A DNA stretch of 14,109 nucleotides, taken from Euperipatoides rowelli. Taxonomy: Eukaryota; Onychophora; Udeonychophora; Euonychophora; Peripatopsidae. Below the pieces are notes generated by a model, which was given only the letters and a program-made list of their open reading frames with translations, had not been told where the DNA came from and did no database searches. Of this stretch, positions 1-6,996 are shown in pieces. Positions within the stretch are counted from its first letter, which is position 1, and each line of letters begins with the position of its first letter. The stretch lies in assembly GCA_003024985.2 (NCBI GenBank), contig PXIH01S0011578.1, one strand, 5' to 3'. Both the position numbers and the translations under genes were made by a program.

Positions 1-390
1 TAGCGAGGGCCTTGCCTGATTCACACTTGCCTTTTCCATCCACTTCTGCATTGTTAGGACTGGTGTTGGCAGGGCCCCCACATCCTAATCGAGATCCCGG
101 GACTAGAAATCCAGGGCCCTTACATATTTTTGATGAGCTTCTCCTTGTTCAGGAAGATTTTTTAATCTTTTTTTTTTTTTTCATTTGATGGACCTGTGGG
201 CTCCTTTGTCCAGGCCTACAGGGCCACTTGTGCATGAAGATTTGATAAGATTTTTTTTGGTTGTATGTACGTTTTGTGTCCAGGTCTACTTTCTTATGGA
301 GTTTTTTCATACATGCCCATCCGCCTCCCCGAAACTACTGCCCCATCCAAAACTCCCTCTATGTGGGTGTTGGTCAACTTAAAAACGGAC
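1..390. repeat. Degenerate GC-richer repeat patch at window start
   Basis: This stretch is visibly richer in G and C than the following 1.7 kb. It contains short internal echoes: AGGGCC at 71, 113 and 220, the first two each about 14 bases after a GGACT, and GTCCAGGCCTAC at 208-219 echoed by GTCCAGGTCTAC at 278-289. T-runs separate the blocks. A 65-codon open frame runs through 185-382 but has no recognisable domain and crosses the repeats, so I do not call it a gene. The best reading is a decayed interspersed repeat whose left end lies outside the window. The family is not recognised. Confidence 0.3.
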
Positions 391-965
391 CTAACATTAA
401 AAGTTTACTGTTAGTATTCTACAAGTAGTAATGTTGTGCCATTTTGTTTAAAAATTAAATCAGGCAAAAATACACTTTGGAGTTGTAAACTTTTTCTATT
501 GAAGTTCCTGGGGACTATCTTTCTGGATTGCCAGATTTAACAATTTTCACCAACTAACTTTTTCTCAAGATAACAACCCTGAATGTAATTTTTTTTTTAA
601 AAAAAAAAAAGTTTAATGAAAGTCACTTTTCCCAGTTAGATTTTAAGATAAATTTTTTTAAAAAATTTCTTCATTAATAATTTTTTTTAATTTAAATTAT
701 TTTCCATACATAGAACCTAGATGCTAAAAATATTTAACTTCAATTGATTAAATACTGCTTATGTTAAATAAATTATTAATCAGTTATAAATATTAAAAAA
801 ATACTTATTAAAACTGTGAAATAATCATGTGAATTAAATTTTTTGCACTGTATTCTATCAAAATATTACGGTAAATCTTTGGTCACTTGTTGTGTGTACT
901 GTATTTTTAAATAGTTTTGATGCTCCTGCTATTATACTCCTGCTTCAAGCAATAATAATAATGAA

Positions 966-977
966 CACTAGAGGGCG
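966..977 (+). promoter_or_regulatory. CTCF-like core motif
   Basis: The sequence CACTAGAGGGCG matches the well-known CTCF core (CCACNAGRGGGCR type) at all but the leading C, and stands out in surroundings that are almost pure A/T. It lies about 2.2 kb upstream of the SSBP start codon, a position compatible with an insulator or loop anchor. This is a motif match only; occupancy cannot be judged from sequence. Confidence 0.35.
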
Positions 978-1803
978 TATGAATTTCTTTTCATCCTATT
1001 TTTAAATACTTTGAGGATTAAAAACTATTTATCATTTTTTACAAACAGGCTAAACAGCCCTTGTAGATGTTTATGGGATAGTGTGGTATTTGTAGAAGTA
1101 ATTCTGAGAAAGAAACCAGTTATAATATAACTTAATATTTCTTTAGTCTTTTCAAGGGAGAACTTAAAAAGCTAAAAAAAAAAACTAAATTTTATTTTTT
1201 TCCCATCATTTACAAGTTTTCAAAAGATAAGAATTAAAAATAATGTAAAAGCATTATGCCATTAATATTCAATATTTATGACCTGAAATGTAACATTGTC
1301 ATTATAGTATACTAAATAAAAATCAAACTTTGATTTTTCAGTAAAAAAAATAATTTGGCTAGAGGTTACAGGCTACATTACATTTTATTTAAAATATAAA
1401 TATCTAAACTCTGTTTAACGTAGTTAAGATAGCCTACATTTTGAATAATGTCCATTATCTAGAAAGTGTGTAATTTTTTTATTAGTATTTATTAAACGTT
1501 CTTTTTTTTACTAGAATTTTCAAAATGTAGTGTAGCCTTTTAACTTGGGAAGGAATATTTTTTATACTTGGTGTGACCTTTCAAACAGCTGATTTTGGTT
1601 TAAAAATAATTTATTTATTAAGGTAAAGAAAATGGTGAATATAACAATGTAAATGAATCTGTTGTGATTTCTTTTTAAATGTTGCTAATGGTTTTCATAG
1701 GCAGGGACAATTAAATATATTATGGAGGACCTACAGTAGGCTATATTGATTTGTTTGCATCAAGATATAATGTAATATTTTATGTAAACATTAGCTAAGG
1801 CCC

Positions 1804-1815
1804 TCGTTATAACGA
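1804..1815. repeat. Perfect 12-bp palindrome
   Basis: TCGTTATAACGA reads identically on both strands, with no spacer and a CpG in each half. In a region with few CpGs this could be a dimer-binding site or chance. No function is assigned. Confidence 0.35.
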
Positions 1816-2089
1816 TGTTTTATAAATTGGGGATTTTATGCTTAACAAAACATTATTCGGGGAAGTAATTTTCTAAACTTATAATTTTTATGTTTAAATA
1901 GAAATACTGATATAAAATATTAAAATTATTTAGTCATTTATGGTTGTATAATGAGTAAATTTACGTGAGGTTAGCATTTTATGTGCTTCTTACAATATGA
2001 AGGCTGAAATCACAACAGCTAGTCATGAAGTACTTGAAAAATATTATAAAATTTAATAAATTGTGTTAGTCAAAAACCTTTATGATTTG

Positions 2090-2275
2090 CCAGGTCCAGC
2101 CGTCATTAATACCAAGTGAAAGCTGCAGAATGCATTGTGCATTTGCTTCGAACTGCTTCCACGAAATTAAACCTGCCGCCATATTGTGAACAAATTATTT
2201 ACCACTAAAGTAATTAACAAGGGAGGGAATAGTAACAGCGGACCTGACGTGGATTATTCCACCTTGCTGAGGGTA
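2090..2275 (+). promoter_or_regulatory. Small CpG-bearing upstream island (candidate distal promoter, enhancer or 5' non-coding exon)
   Basis: Base composition changes sharply here: the stretch carries several CpGs, while its flanks are A/T with few. It contains an AATGCA-TTG-TGCATT inverted repeat (2129-2143, POU-like ATGCAT halves), a strong YY1-type site (2175-2186) and a CRE-like TGACGTGG (2245-2252). It lies about 0.9-1.0 kb upstream of the start codon. It could be an upstream promoter with a non-coding first exon, or an enhancer. A weak donor-like AGG|GTAGTA occurs near 2270, and an acceptor-like TTTTGACAG ends at 3054. The exon interpretation is speculative. Confidence 0.4.
2175..2186 (-). 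promoter_or_regulatory. YY1-like site
   Basis: GCCGCCATATTG is, on the minus strand, CAATATGGCGGC, close to the YY1 consensus AANATGGCGGC. In animals such sites are often found at or just downstream of transcription starts. Two further YY1-type sites lie in intron 1. Confidence 0.4.
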
Positions 2276-2279
2276 GTAG

Positions 2280-2959
2280 AAATTTTTTAATAAATATAAA
2301 AGGAAATTTTGAAGTATGCTCATCTATTTAGGATTTTGTCTCAAAATATTTTCGTATTTATAAAATATAGTATTAATTTCTCTAGCTGTGTTATTTAAAA
2401 TATTTTATTTGCAAGTATTATGAATTTTACTATGTTTTTCATAGCATGTTTCTTTTTGTGCATGGAAGTTCCCATTTTTTTGTGACAAGGAAAATAGGAA
2501 ATAGGTCATCTGTGGGGTTTTCTTCTAGCAGAAATGATGCTATGCAACTTTTAGTGAAATTCTGAATTGCATAAAAATAATTTATAATCATTAATTCCTC
2601 GAAGAATTAATAGTCGTTTCAATATCATAACAGTAAATTGTTATTATTGACTTTTTCACAATTTACAGAAACTTCCTAAGACTTGAGTAGTTTTTTTATC
2701 TAGTACTCGCTGTTTCGTTTATTAAACTTAGCCGCATACTTAAATTAATTTAAAATGTGCAAATATTTTTATCTTGCAATATTGATTTATATTAATTAAT
2801 ATTATATTGATTTTAATTATTTATTGATTTTTCTAAAATTGTTTTTTTATCTGCCAACAATTGTTTTTTTAGCAAACCTAATAATCATTAGCTTTATTGA
2901 GGAGGAAGATGCAATAACCTCAACTGCAGTAACGAATTATCATCTCTCCAATCAAAAAT
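2280..2959. other. AT-rich spacer between upstream island and proximal promoter
   Basis: A/T-rich, with repeated ATTGATTT/TTAATTAAT words around 2780-2830 and no coding signal on either strand. I see nothing specific in it. Confidence 0.55.
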
Positions 2960-2971
2960 GAAAATGATAGT

Positions 2972-2977
2972 CACGTG
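2972..2977. promoter_or_regulatory. Palindromic E-box CACGTG
   Basis: CACGTG, inside TCACGTGA, is the symmetrical bHLH-ZIP (USF/MAX/MITF-type) site. It lies about 160 bases upstream of the SSBP start codon, at the upstream edge of the CpG-rich proximal promoter. Motif match only. Confidence 0.4.
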
Positions 2978-3029
2978 AAAACACAAAACATTAGTTTCGA
3001 GAAACCCCGCTGTGAAATGAGGATATGGG

Positions 3030-3034
3030 CCAAT
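3030..3034 (+). promoter_or_regulatory. CCAAT box
   Basis: GGGCCAATCACA contains a forward CCAAT in good NF-Y context (CCAATCA), about 100 bases upstream of the start codon and therefore at a plausible distance from a transcription start. Confidence 0.45.
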
Positions 3035-3062
3035 CACATTTGAGCTTTTGACAGGTCGATTG

Positions 3063-3106
3063 ATGTTGTCATGGAAACAGGGTCGGTGTCGTCCTTGATG
3101 GCTTGA
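3063..3106 (+). other. Overlapping short upstream ORFs in the presumed 5' UTR
   Basis: If transcription starts upstream of 3063, three upstream ATGs precede the SSBP start. ATG at 3063 opens 11 codons ending in TGA at 3096-3098. ATG at 3071 opens 11 codons ending in TGA at 3104-3106. ATG at 3098 is a minimal ATG-GCT-TGA uORF sharing that same stop. They all end before the main start codon, so reinitiation would be possible. Whether they are transcribed depends on the unknown start site. Confidence 0.3.
3065..3078. promoter_or_regulatory. RFX X-box-like dyad
   Basis: GTTGTCATGGAAAC differs from the perfect X-box GTTGCCATGGCAAC at two positions and keeps the two-arm structure. RFX factors bind such dyads close to promoters. 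It lies 57 bases upstream of the start codon and may be within the 5' UTR. Motif match only. Confidence 0.35.
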
Positions 3107-3134
3107 CAGGTGCGTGACAGTTCAGCTCCACAGC

Positions 3135-3190
3135 ATGTACGCTAAAGGGAAAGGCTCAACGGTACCTTCCGATGCTCAAGCCAGGGAAAA
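3135..3190 (+). CDS. SSBP: SSBP coding exon 1 (residues 1-19)
   Basis: The exon encodes [18 protein letters not shown] and the first two bases (AA) of the Lys19 codon, so the intron is in phase 2. The donor is AA|GTAAGT, a perfect intron-side consensus. The family signature is the short basic KGKG stretch followed by [10 protein letters not shown]. The upstream in-frame stop at 3096-3098 excludes an N-terminal extension within this exon. The exon lies in the locally CpG-rich zone. Confidence 0.95.
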
Positions 3191-5001
3191 GTAAGTAAAC
3201 CATTCATCCTAGCAAAAATTCATGCATACAGTTCGATTCAGCAGGTTCCATTTTATCAGGTTCGATACCTCATTTATGCCAGTGCTGTTTCTGTACGAAG
3301 CCTCGTCCACCTGTGCATGAGGGTTTACCCTCCGTTGAAAAACGCTCTATAATGGCTGTTCCAGTACGCGCTTTCACCCCAAGATGGCTGACCTGTAATA
3401 CAAAGACAATACATAGATATCTATTGATAATTTCTAATCTGTTGCCTTTTAAATGCTCTGATCACTCCAAAATTACTGTCTGTATGTTAGTCTTTAAATG
3501 CTCTGTGCCTGTCCTGCTTTATTTAAACATAATTGTACTGTACTCTCGTCCATGCTTGCCTATGGCCGCCATGAGTCCGTAAACAACAGCTAATTCTTCT
3601 TTTTCTTTTCAGGTTAGCTTTATATGTATACGAATATTTACTACATGTAGGGGCTCAGAAAGCTGCACAGACATTCCTATCAGAGGTAAATAAGTTGATA
3701 TCATTTGCGTATCTTAATATATTTTGCAAAATAAAATTTAAGCATGTTTTTTAGTTACAACGTTAGACTTAGAGCATAACGTTATGATAGAACTTCACTA
3801 AGACTAACTTTTCGATTGAATGAATGCTATCTGAGTAATTGAATGATTGTTTTTTTATTTATAAAGAGTTAAGATTAAATAAATTCGTAAGTTATCTGAA
3901 TTGAAAGGGACATTATTTACTTTCAGATACGATGGGAGAAAAACATAACATTAGGAGAGCCGCCGGGATTTCTTCACTCGTGGTGGTGGTAAGTTTTGCT
4001 TTCTTGTCATCCCAACTCGTTGCCTACGTTAGGCCCTATTTGCATCGGATCATAACAAAAAAATATTTTGTGTTTAAATTTTTTAGATTGTTTTTTTTTT
4101 TTAAAAAGTTTACGACTAGAATAGTTTAACCCATATTGAGACATACAGTATGTTAATCTTGTATTGTAATTGGAGGACAATAAAAATGTGTGTGTATGTT
4201 TTTTGTGAAACATACATAAAGGGGTTTAGTAGTCGCTGCTTTTGTTCTATAGGACTGGGAGAGAAAGAAGTCACTGAAACTAGGCTAGATGTAGGTTTTG
4301 GGTTCCATTAGATCAAAAACAATTTGTCTTGCATTACTGGTTTTGAACTTTAAATTAATATTGCTCCATTTTAAATCTAAAGATTAGTCTTCTAAAATTT
4401 AACAACTTATAAAAATGGCCTATTGGTTTAAAAATACGCTGTTATATTGTTAAAAAGGCTCATTTTGAATGTTTATTGCTTTTATTTTTTTAATTTCTAA
4501 TAAATAATTAAAATTCAAACTACGGTATTTTATTTATTTATTTTTTAAAAAAAAATAATACAATAAAGGTAGCTATTTGTAATATCTAAACTTTTTAGGG
4601 GAACATTAATAAAAAAAAAATACCTTATGTATTTTTTTTTTATTAATGTTTCCCTAAAAAGTTTAGATATGTTTACAAATTGTTTATTTCACTTTTTCCT
4701 CATTTAATGTTAAGATATCTAACTAATTTTATTATAATGGCCATAATATGACCTCAGGTACAATGTTTGAGTTTTTCAATTGTAAAGTTTTTCTGGGATC
4801 TGAAATTCCACTTAAGAAGCCCCCAGCACTGTTTCAGTAGAACAGCCCAGCTTCCAAGTTCCAACCTGCCTGCCAGTAGTTTTCTAACAATTGTTTTCAC
4901 CCCCTCTTCTTTGCAGTGTTTTCTGGGATTTATACTGTGCTGCTCCCGAGAGGCGAGACACATGTGACCACTCGAGTGAAGCAAAAGCATTTCACGACTA
5001 T
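3135..5001 (+). CDS. SSBP: Ssdp/SSBP single-stranded DNA-binding protein family, N-terminal part (4 exons, 3'-incomplete)
   Basis: Joining 3135-3190, 3613-3685, 3927-3988 and 4917-5001 gives 276 nt, exactly 92 codons without a stop. It begins [19 protein letters not shown] and ends [10 protein letters not shown]. This is the N-terminal LUFS module with its LisH helix pair (about residues 18-50), the most conserved part of the animal SSBP2/3/4 and Drosophila Ssdp family. The family is nuclear: the module dimerises and binds LDB1/Chip, protecting it from turnover and supporting LIM-homeodomain and Wnt enhanceosome complexes. The start is well fixed: an in-frame TGA lies 39 nt upstream (3096-3098) with no ATG between, and A is at -3. 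All introns are GT...AG. Full-length relatives have roughly 360-450 residues, so the Gly/Pro-rich C-terminal portion lies beyond the window. Tyr2, KAAQ and RDTCDH resemble invertebrate Ssdp more than vertebrate paralogues (from memory). Confidence 0.96.
3381..3390 (+). promoter_or_regulatory. YY1-like site in intron 1
   Basis: AAGATGGCTG matches the YY1 consensus AAGATGGCGG except at one base near its end. It is about 250 bases downstream of the start codon, where YY1 downstream elements are often found in other animal genes. Confidence 0.35.
3562..3572. promoter_or_regulatory. Palindromic double YY1-core site
   Basis: ATGGC-C-GCCAT is an 11-base inverted repeat in which each arm is a YY1 core (ATGGC) read from opposite strands. 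It is the third YY1-type site in the promoter/intron 1 region. It lies 41 bases before exon 2 and upstream of that intron's polypyrimidine tract. Confidence 0.35.
3613..3685 (+). CDS. SSBP: SSBP coding exon 2 (residues 19-43, LisH motif)
   Basis: The exon starts with the last base of Lys19 and encodes [20 protein letters not shown] then FLSE, ending on a codon boundary (phase 0). This is the core LisH motif: helix 1 [13 protein letters not shown], then the short turn and helix 2 KAAQTFLSE. LisH helices mediate dimerisation in this family. Acceptor TTTTCTTTTCAG and donor GAG|GTAAAT are both good. Confidence 0.95.
3686..3926 (+). other. SSBP intron 2 (241 nt)
   Basis: A short A/T-rich GT...AG intron in phase 0, beginning GTAAAT and ending TTATTTACTTTCAG. 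I see nothing else in it. Confidence 0.9.
3927..3988 (+). CDS. SSBP: SSBP coding exon 3 (residues 44-64)
   Basis: The exon encodes [20 protein letters not shown] and the first two bases (TG) of Cys64, so the following intron is in phase 2. [12 protein letters not shown] is a hallmark of SSBP/Ssdp proteins and part of the LUFS module following the LisH helices. The donor TG|GTAAGT is strong. An out-of-phase ATG-initiated frame at 3932-4129 overlaps this exon and is only a shadow. Confidence 0.95.
3989..4916 (+). other. SSBP intron 3 (928 nt)
   Basis: It begins GTAAGT and ends with a strong polypyrimidine tract, CCCCCTCTTCTTTGCAG. It is largely A/T-rich and contains the long foldback at 4575-4680. 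The last ~110 bases before exon 4 are pyrimidine-richer. No alternative exon in compatible phase was recognised. Confidence 0.85.
4575..4680. repeat. 49-bp near-perfect foldback (hairpin) in intron 3
   Basis: Left arm 4575-4623 and right arm 4629-4680 are reverse complements apart from one mismatch (GGGGAAC against GGGAAAC) and a 3-base insertion in the right arm, separated by a 5-base loop (CTTAT). The arms include a matching run of 10 A and 10 T and the segment TATCTAAACTTTTTAGGG. In RNA this would form a stem of about 49 bp. No target duplication or transposon end was recognised. It may be a small snap-back duplication or a foldback MITE, and being intronic it would be present in the SSBP pre-mRNA. 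Confidence 0.85.
4917..5001 (+). CDS. SSBP: SSBP coding exon 4 (residues 64-92)
   Basis: The exon supplies the last base of Cys64 and encodes [20 protein letters not shown] then EAKAFHDY, ending on a codon boundary (phase 0). It completes the conserved N-terminal LUFS module that contacts LDB1/Chip. Acceptor CTTCTTTGCAG and donor TAT|GTAAGT are strong. In vertebrate family members, from memory, the next residues after FHDY are SAAAAPSPVLGN; no such sequence exists in the rest of the window. Confidence 0.95.
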
Positions 5002-5216
5002 GTAAGTATTTTTATTTTTGTTACCTAGTTTACTTAGTTTTGAGTGAAAAAAAAAATCACACCTAGTGTATAAATTTATTTTTAACAAAAATAATAATAA
5101 AAAAATAAAATCAGGTAAGATATTGCAAAGAATTTTTCTAAGAAAGTGAAATTATTAAAAGCACATGTATACTATTAAACGAAAACAAAGACAAATGAAC
5201 CCTACATCTTTCATAG
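5002..5216 (+). other. Intron between exon 4 and the candidate cassette exon
   Basis: A/T-rich, starting GTAAGTATTT. If the 5217-5300 exon is used, this is a 215-nt intron ending CCTACATCTTTCATAG; if it is skipped, this is simply the start of the >9.1-kb intron 4. I see no other signal. Confidence 0.6.
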
Positions 5217-5300
5217 AAACCTGGTCCTACACTGGAAGTGCTACATGAGGAGGAGACAAAAATAATAAACTGTACACGGAAAAAGTCAAAGTCAAAGAAA
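5217..5300 (+). CDS. SSBP: Candidate alternative (cassette) exon of SSBP, 28 codons, basic C-terminus
   Basis: After an acceptor CATCTTTCATAG and before a donor AAA|GTATGT lies 84 nt (28 codons). It is open in exactly the phase required by exon 4 (phase 0 in, phase 0 out). The translation begins KPGPTLEVLHEEETKIIN and ends CTRKKSKSKK: an acidic segment followed by a Lys/Arg-rich tail that resembles a monopartite nuclear localisation signal. Base composition is less A/T-rich than the flanks. I do not recognise the peptide in SSBP family members. It would place residues 93-120 directly after the LUFS module. If the donor is not used, the frame reads three further codons to TGA at 5310-5312, giving a truncated 123-residue protein. 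It may be a chance open stretch: a 28-codon frame is not rare on its own, but correct phase and both splice sites together are less likely. Confidence 0.4.
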
Positions 5301-5541
5301 GTATGTATATGACAGGCCTTTGAGATTATTTTTATGTGTAGTAAGCAGTACTCTTTCTCAAGCCATTAGCAAAAGGTAGTAAGGTAGTTTCTCCTCCCCT
5401 TCCCTATACTATTTAAACAAATATAAAGGTGGCACGCATACTTTGTATCTAATAGCAAACGTATTTGTTGAAAGTTGATGATAGTCTAAATATCGTAAAA
5501 TTAAAAACGAATAGTATTTTCAGCATTATGATAAGTCACTG

Positions 5542-5883
5542 TCCATAAATGATGTCACTTTTTTAAATATTTTTGATACCCAACTTCCACCCATTGGTCA
5601 CATTTTTTTCGAATAGCCCTCATGAATTACATTGTTGACCCCAAAAATAAATTATAAAAAGATAAATGTCTAAACTGTTTAAACTGATGCAGTTGGAAAT
5701 CAGACTAATTGCAATATCCCATCGGAGATTGACTTTTTATACTGCTATTATTAGATAATGAAAATACAGAAATTTAATATAAATTATTCTATGATGTCAC
5801 CTATAAACACCTTGCCATCACAAGGTCATAGTTGAATCAATTGCATGGACAACCCCCTCGTCTTGAGTGACATCATTTATGGA
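5542..5883. repeat. Pair of inverted 18-bp repeats (TE debris or MITE candidate)
   Basis: TCCATAAATGATGTCACT at 5542-5559 is exactly repeated as its reverse complement at 5866-5883, bounding 342 bp. A shorter copy of the core (GATGTCAC) lies at 5793-5800. No target duplication is visible outside the arms and the interior does not continue the symmetry, so this is either a degraded MITE or two oppositely oriented fragments of the same repeat family. A GTGACATCATTTATGGA motif seems familiar to me from invertebrate repeats, but I cannot name the family. Confidence 0.55.
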
Positions 5884-6182
5884 TGGTCCCCTTTAGGCGT
5901 TTATGAATCTAAAATATATACTGAGCATATAATTTTTATATACAGTATATACAGTAAATTATACAATATGAGTAGATTTAAAAAATGGGGGTTGGGGGGA
6001 GTATATTGTAAAGGCCCAGATAGAATCTTTTGCACATTTTCACACATTGTTTTGTCTTTGCACAATTCTTTTTTTCACTTTGGCTAAGTTTTTTTAATAA
6101 AATTGTTGTTCACCCCATTTTAATACAGTAATTGCACAGTCTTTTTTTTATTATTATTTACTGTTACCTTTTTTTTTTTGTA

Positions 6183-6195
6183 TGTGTGTGTGTGT
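6183..6195. repeat. Short (TG)n microsatellite
   Basis: Six and a half TG units follow a T-run (about 6170-6180) and precede CTGCGC. This is ordinary intronic simple sequence. Confidence 0.7.
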
Positions 6196-6539
6196 CTGCG
6201 CACTTCATTTTTTGCATTACATAAAATAGTTTAAATTTATCGAGACAAAAATGTTTTTTTTCCCCCAAGTTAAAAGATATTTATTTATCAGGATTAAAAG
6301 AAATTCCTTAAGTTTTCAAAACAAATGCCTCCCCTCTTCAGTAGAATGAGTCTGATCCAAACATGCATATCTTATCAAACAGGGTCACCAAACAGGAAGT
6401 GGAGGAGAGCCAACTAGCTGCATTTTAAAGGGCTTCTTTAACTTTTTTATGTCTTGAAAAAAAAAAAGAGAAACAGTTTTCTTGAATTTAATTTTACCAT
6501 TTGTAGTGACATTAAAATGACACTACTTTCAGTTAAATT

Positions 6540-6740
6540 TTCTTCACTTACACTATATAATGTATATTATGTACAGTATGTGTGTACATTATACTGTACA
6601 TATACGTTTATACGTAGTATACTGTACATACTTTATATAGTACATGCATATCATACACCATCTACTGTACAGTATATAATGCATATATAGGCTTCTTGTA
6701 TACTGTACATACAAGCAGTATATACTGCATTATCTAATAG
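6540..6740. repeat. TATACTGTACATA repeat cluster
   Basis: The 13-mer TATACTGTACATA occurs exactly at 6590, 6618 and 6699, with many related words (GTACAGTAT, CTACTGTACAGTATA, AGTATATACTGC) between 6570 and 6730. The copy at 6699 sits in an inverted repeat CTTGTAT...ATACAAG (6695-6701 and 6709-6715). This is alternating purine/pyrimidine, palindrome-rich sequence likely to have grown by local duplication and prone to hairpin formation. Confidence 0.6.
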
Positions 6741-6996
6741 CTATATAAGTACATGTCAGCAAAAAATGTACTTTAATTTTTAGAATCTAGATCCAATCAA
6801 TTTAAGACTAAAACTAAAATTAAGATGTTTTCTTGGTAACCATGTAATTTTATCAAATGTAAAGGCTTTACAAAAAATATTTAAAAGCATTTTTTATGCT
6901 GCTCTAATTTTTAAAATTCTCAATAGTTTATTAGAAACAAAATTATTTTTAAGAGATATTATACTGTATATTTAAAAATTAATAACTTCAGTAATG

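Larger units (their letters stand above)
391..2089. other. AT-rich upstream non-coding DNA
   Basis: About 1.7 kb of A/T-dominated sequence with many A- and T-runs (for example around 590-610 and 650-690). Stops occur frequently in every frame and there is no recognisable coding segment on either strand. The two items I can point to inside it are the CTCF-like motif at 966-977 and the 12-bp palindrome at 1804-1815. It is probably intergenic sequence upstream of the SSBP gene. Confidence 0.6.
3049..3120 (+). promoter_or_regulatory. Three TGACAG (TALE homeodomain-type) sites
   Basis: TGACAG occurs at 3049-3054, 3104-3109 and 3115-3120, all on the + strand within 72 bases, two of them as TTGACAGGT. 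TGACAG is the core recognised by MEIS/TGIF-class TALE homeodomain proteins. SSBP acts with LDB1 and LIM-homeodomain proteins, so TALE input on this promoter would be plausible but is inference. Confidence 0.35.
2960..3134 (+). promoter_or_regulatory. Proximal promoter and 5' UTR of the SSBP gene
   Basis: The sequence becomes CpG-rich compared with its surroundings (8 CpGs between 3001 and 3180, against none in some long intronic stretches) and ends at the Ssdp start codon. It contains an E-box (2972), a forward CCAAT (3030-3034), an RFX X-box-like dyad (3065-3078) and three TGACAG words (3049, 3104, 3115). There is no obvious TATA box. The transcription start cannot be placed from sequence. 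The pattern fits a CpG-type, TATA-less housekeeping or developmental promoter. Confidence 0.55.
3191..3612 (+). other. SSBP intron 1 (422 nt)
   Basis: It begins GTAAGT and ends in TTTTCTTTTCAG. The first half keeps the moderate GC and CpG content of the promoter zone and contains two YY1-type sites (3381-3390 and 3562-3572). An 89-codon open frame at 3313-3582 lacks any recognisable domain and has no splice signals in a coherent phase, so I treat it as non-coding. Confidence 0.85.

Noticed and set aside
185-382. 65-codon open frame near the window start
   Set aside because: It runs through degenerate repeat blocks and T-runs, has no recognisable domain and no supporting splice context.
870-905. 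Segment TCTTTGGTCACTTGTTGTG resembling miR-9 seed TCTTTGG
   Set aside because: Only the seed-like start agrees, and no complementary hairpin arm is visible nearby.
3313-3582. 89-codon open frame in intron 1
   Set aside because: It lies wholly between two certain SSBP exons on the same strand, shows no family similarity that I recognise, and ends at a stop before exon 2.
3932-4129. Open frame overlapping exon 3
   Set aside because: It reads exon 3 out of phase; the true frame encodes the SSBP signature [12 protein letters not shown].
4007-4213. 68-codon minus-strand open frame in intron 3
   Set aside because: Lys/Phe-rich low-complexity translation of A/T-rich DNA, with no domain.
4754-4990. 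Open frames on both strands over exon 4 (4754-4990 minus, 4767-4967 plus)
   Set aside because: Shadow frames of the real exon 4 and its pyrimidine-rich upstream intron.
6327-6420. Good-looking acceptor CTCCCCTCTTCAG (AG at 6340-6341) followed by GC-richer sequence
   Set aside because: In the phase needed after exon 4 the first codon is TAG. The open frame in another phase gives no SSBP-like peptide and no donor follows. It could at most be an alternative terminal exon.
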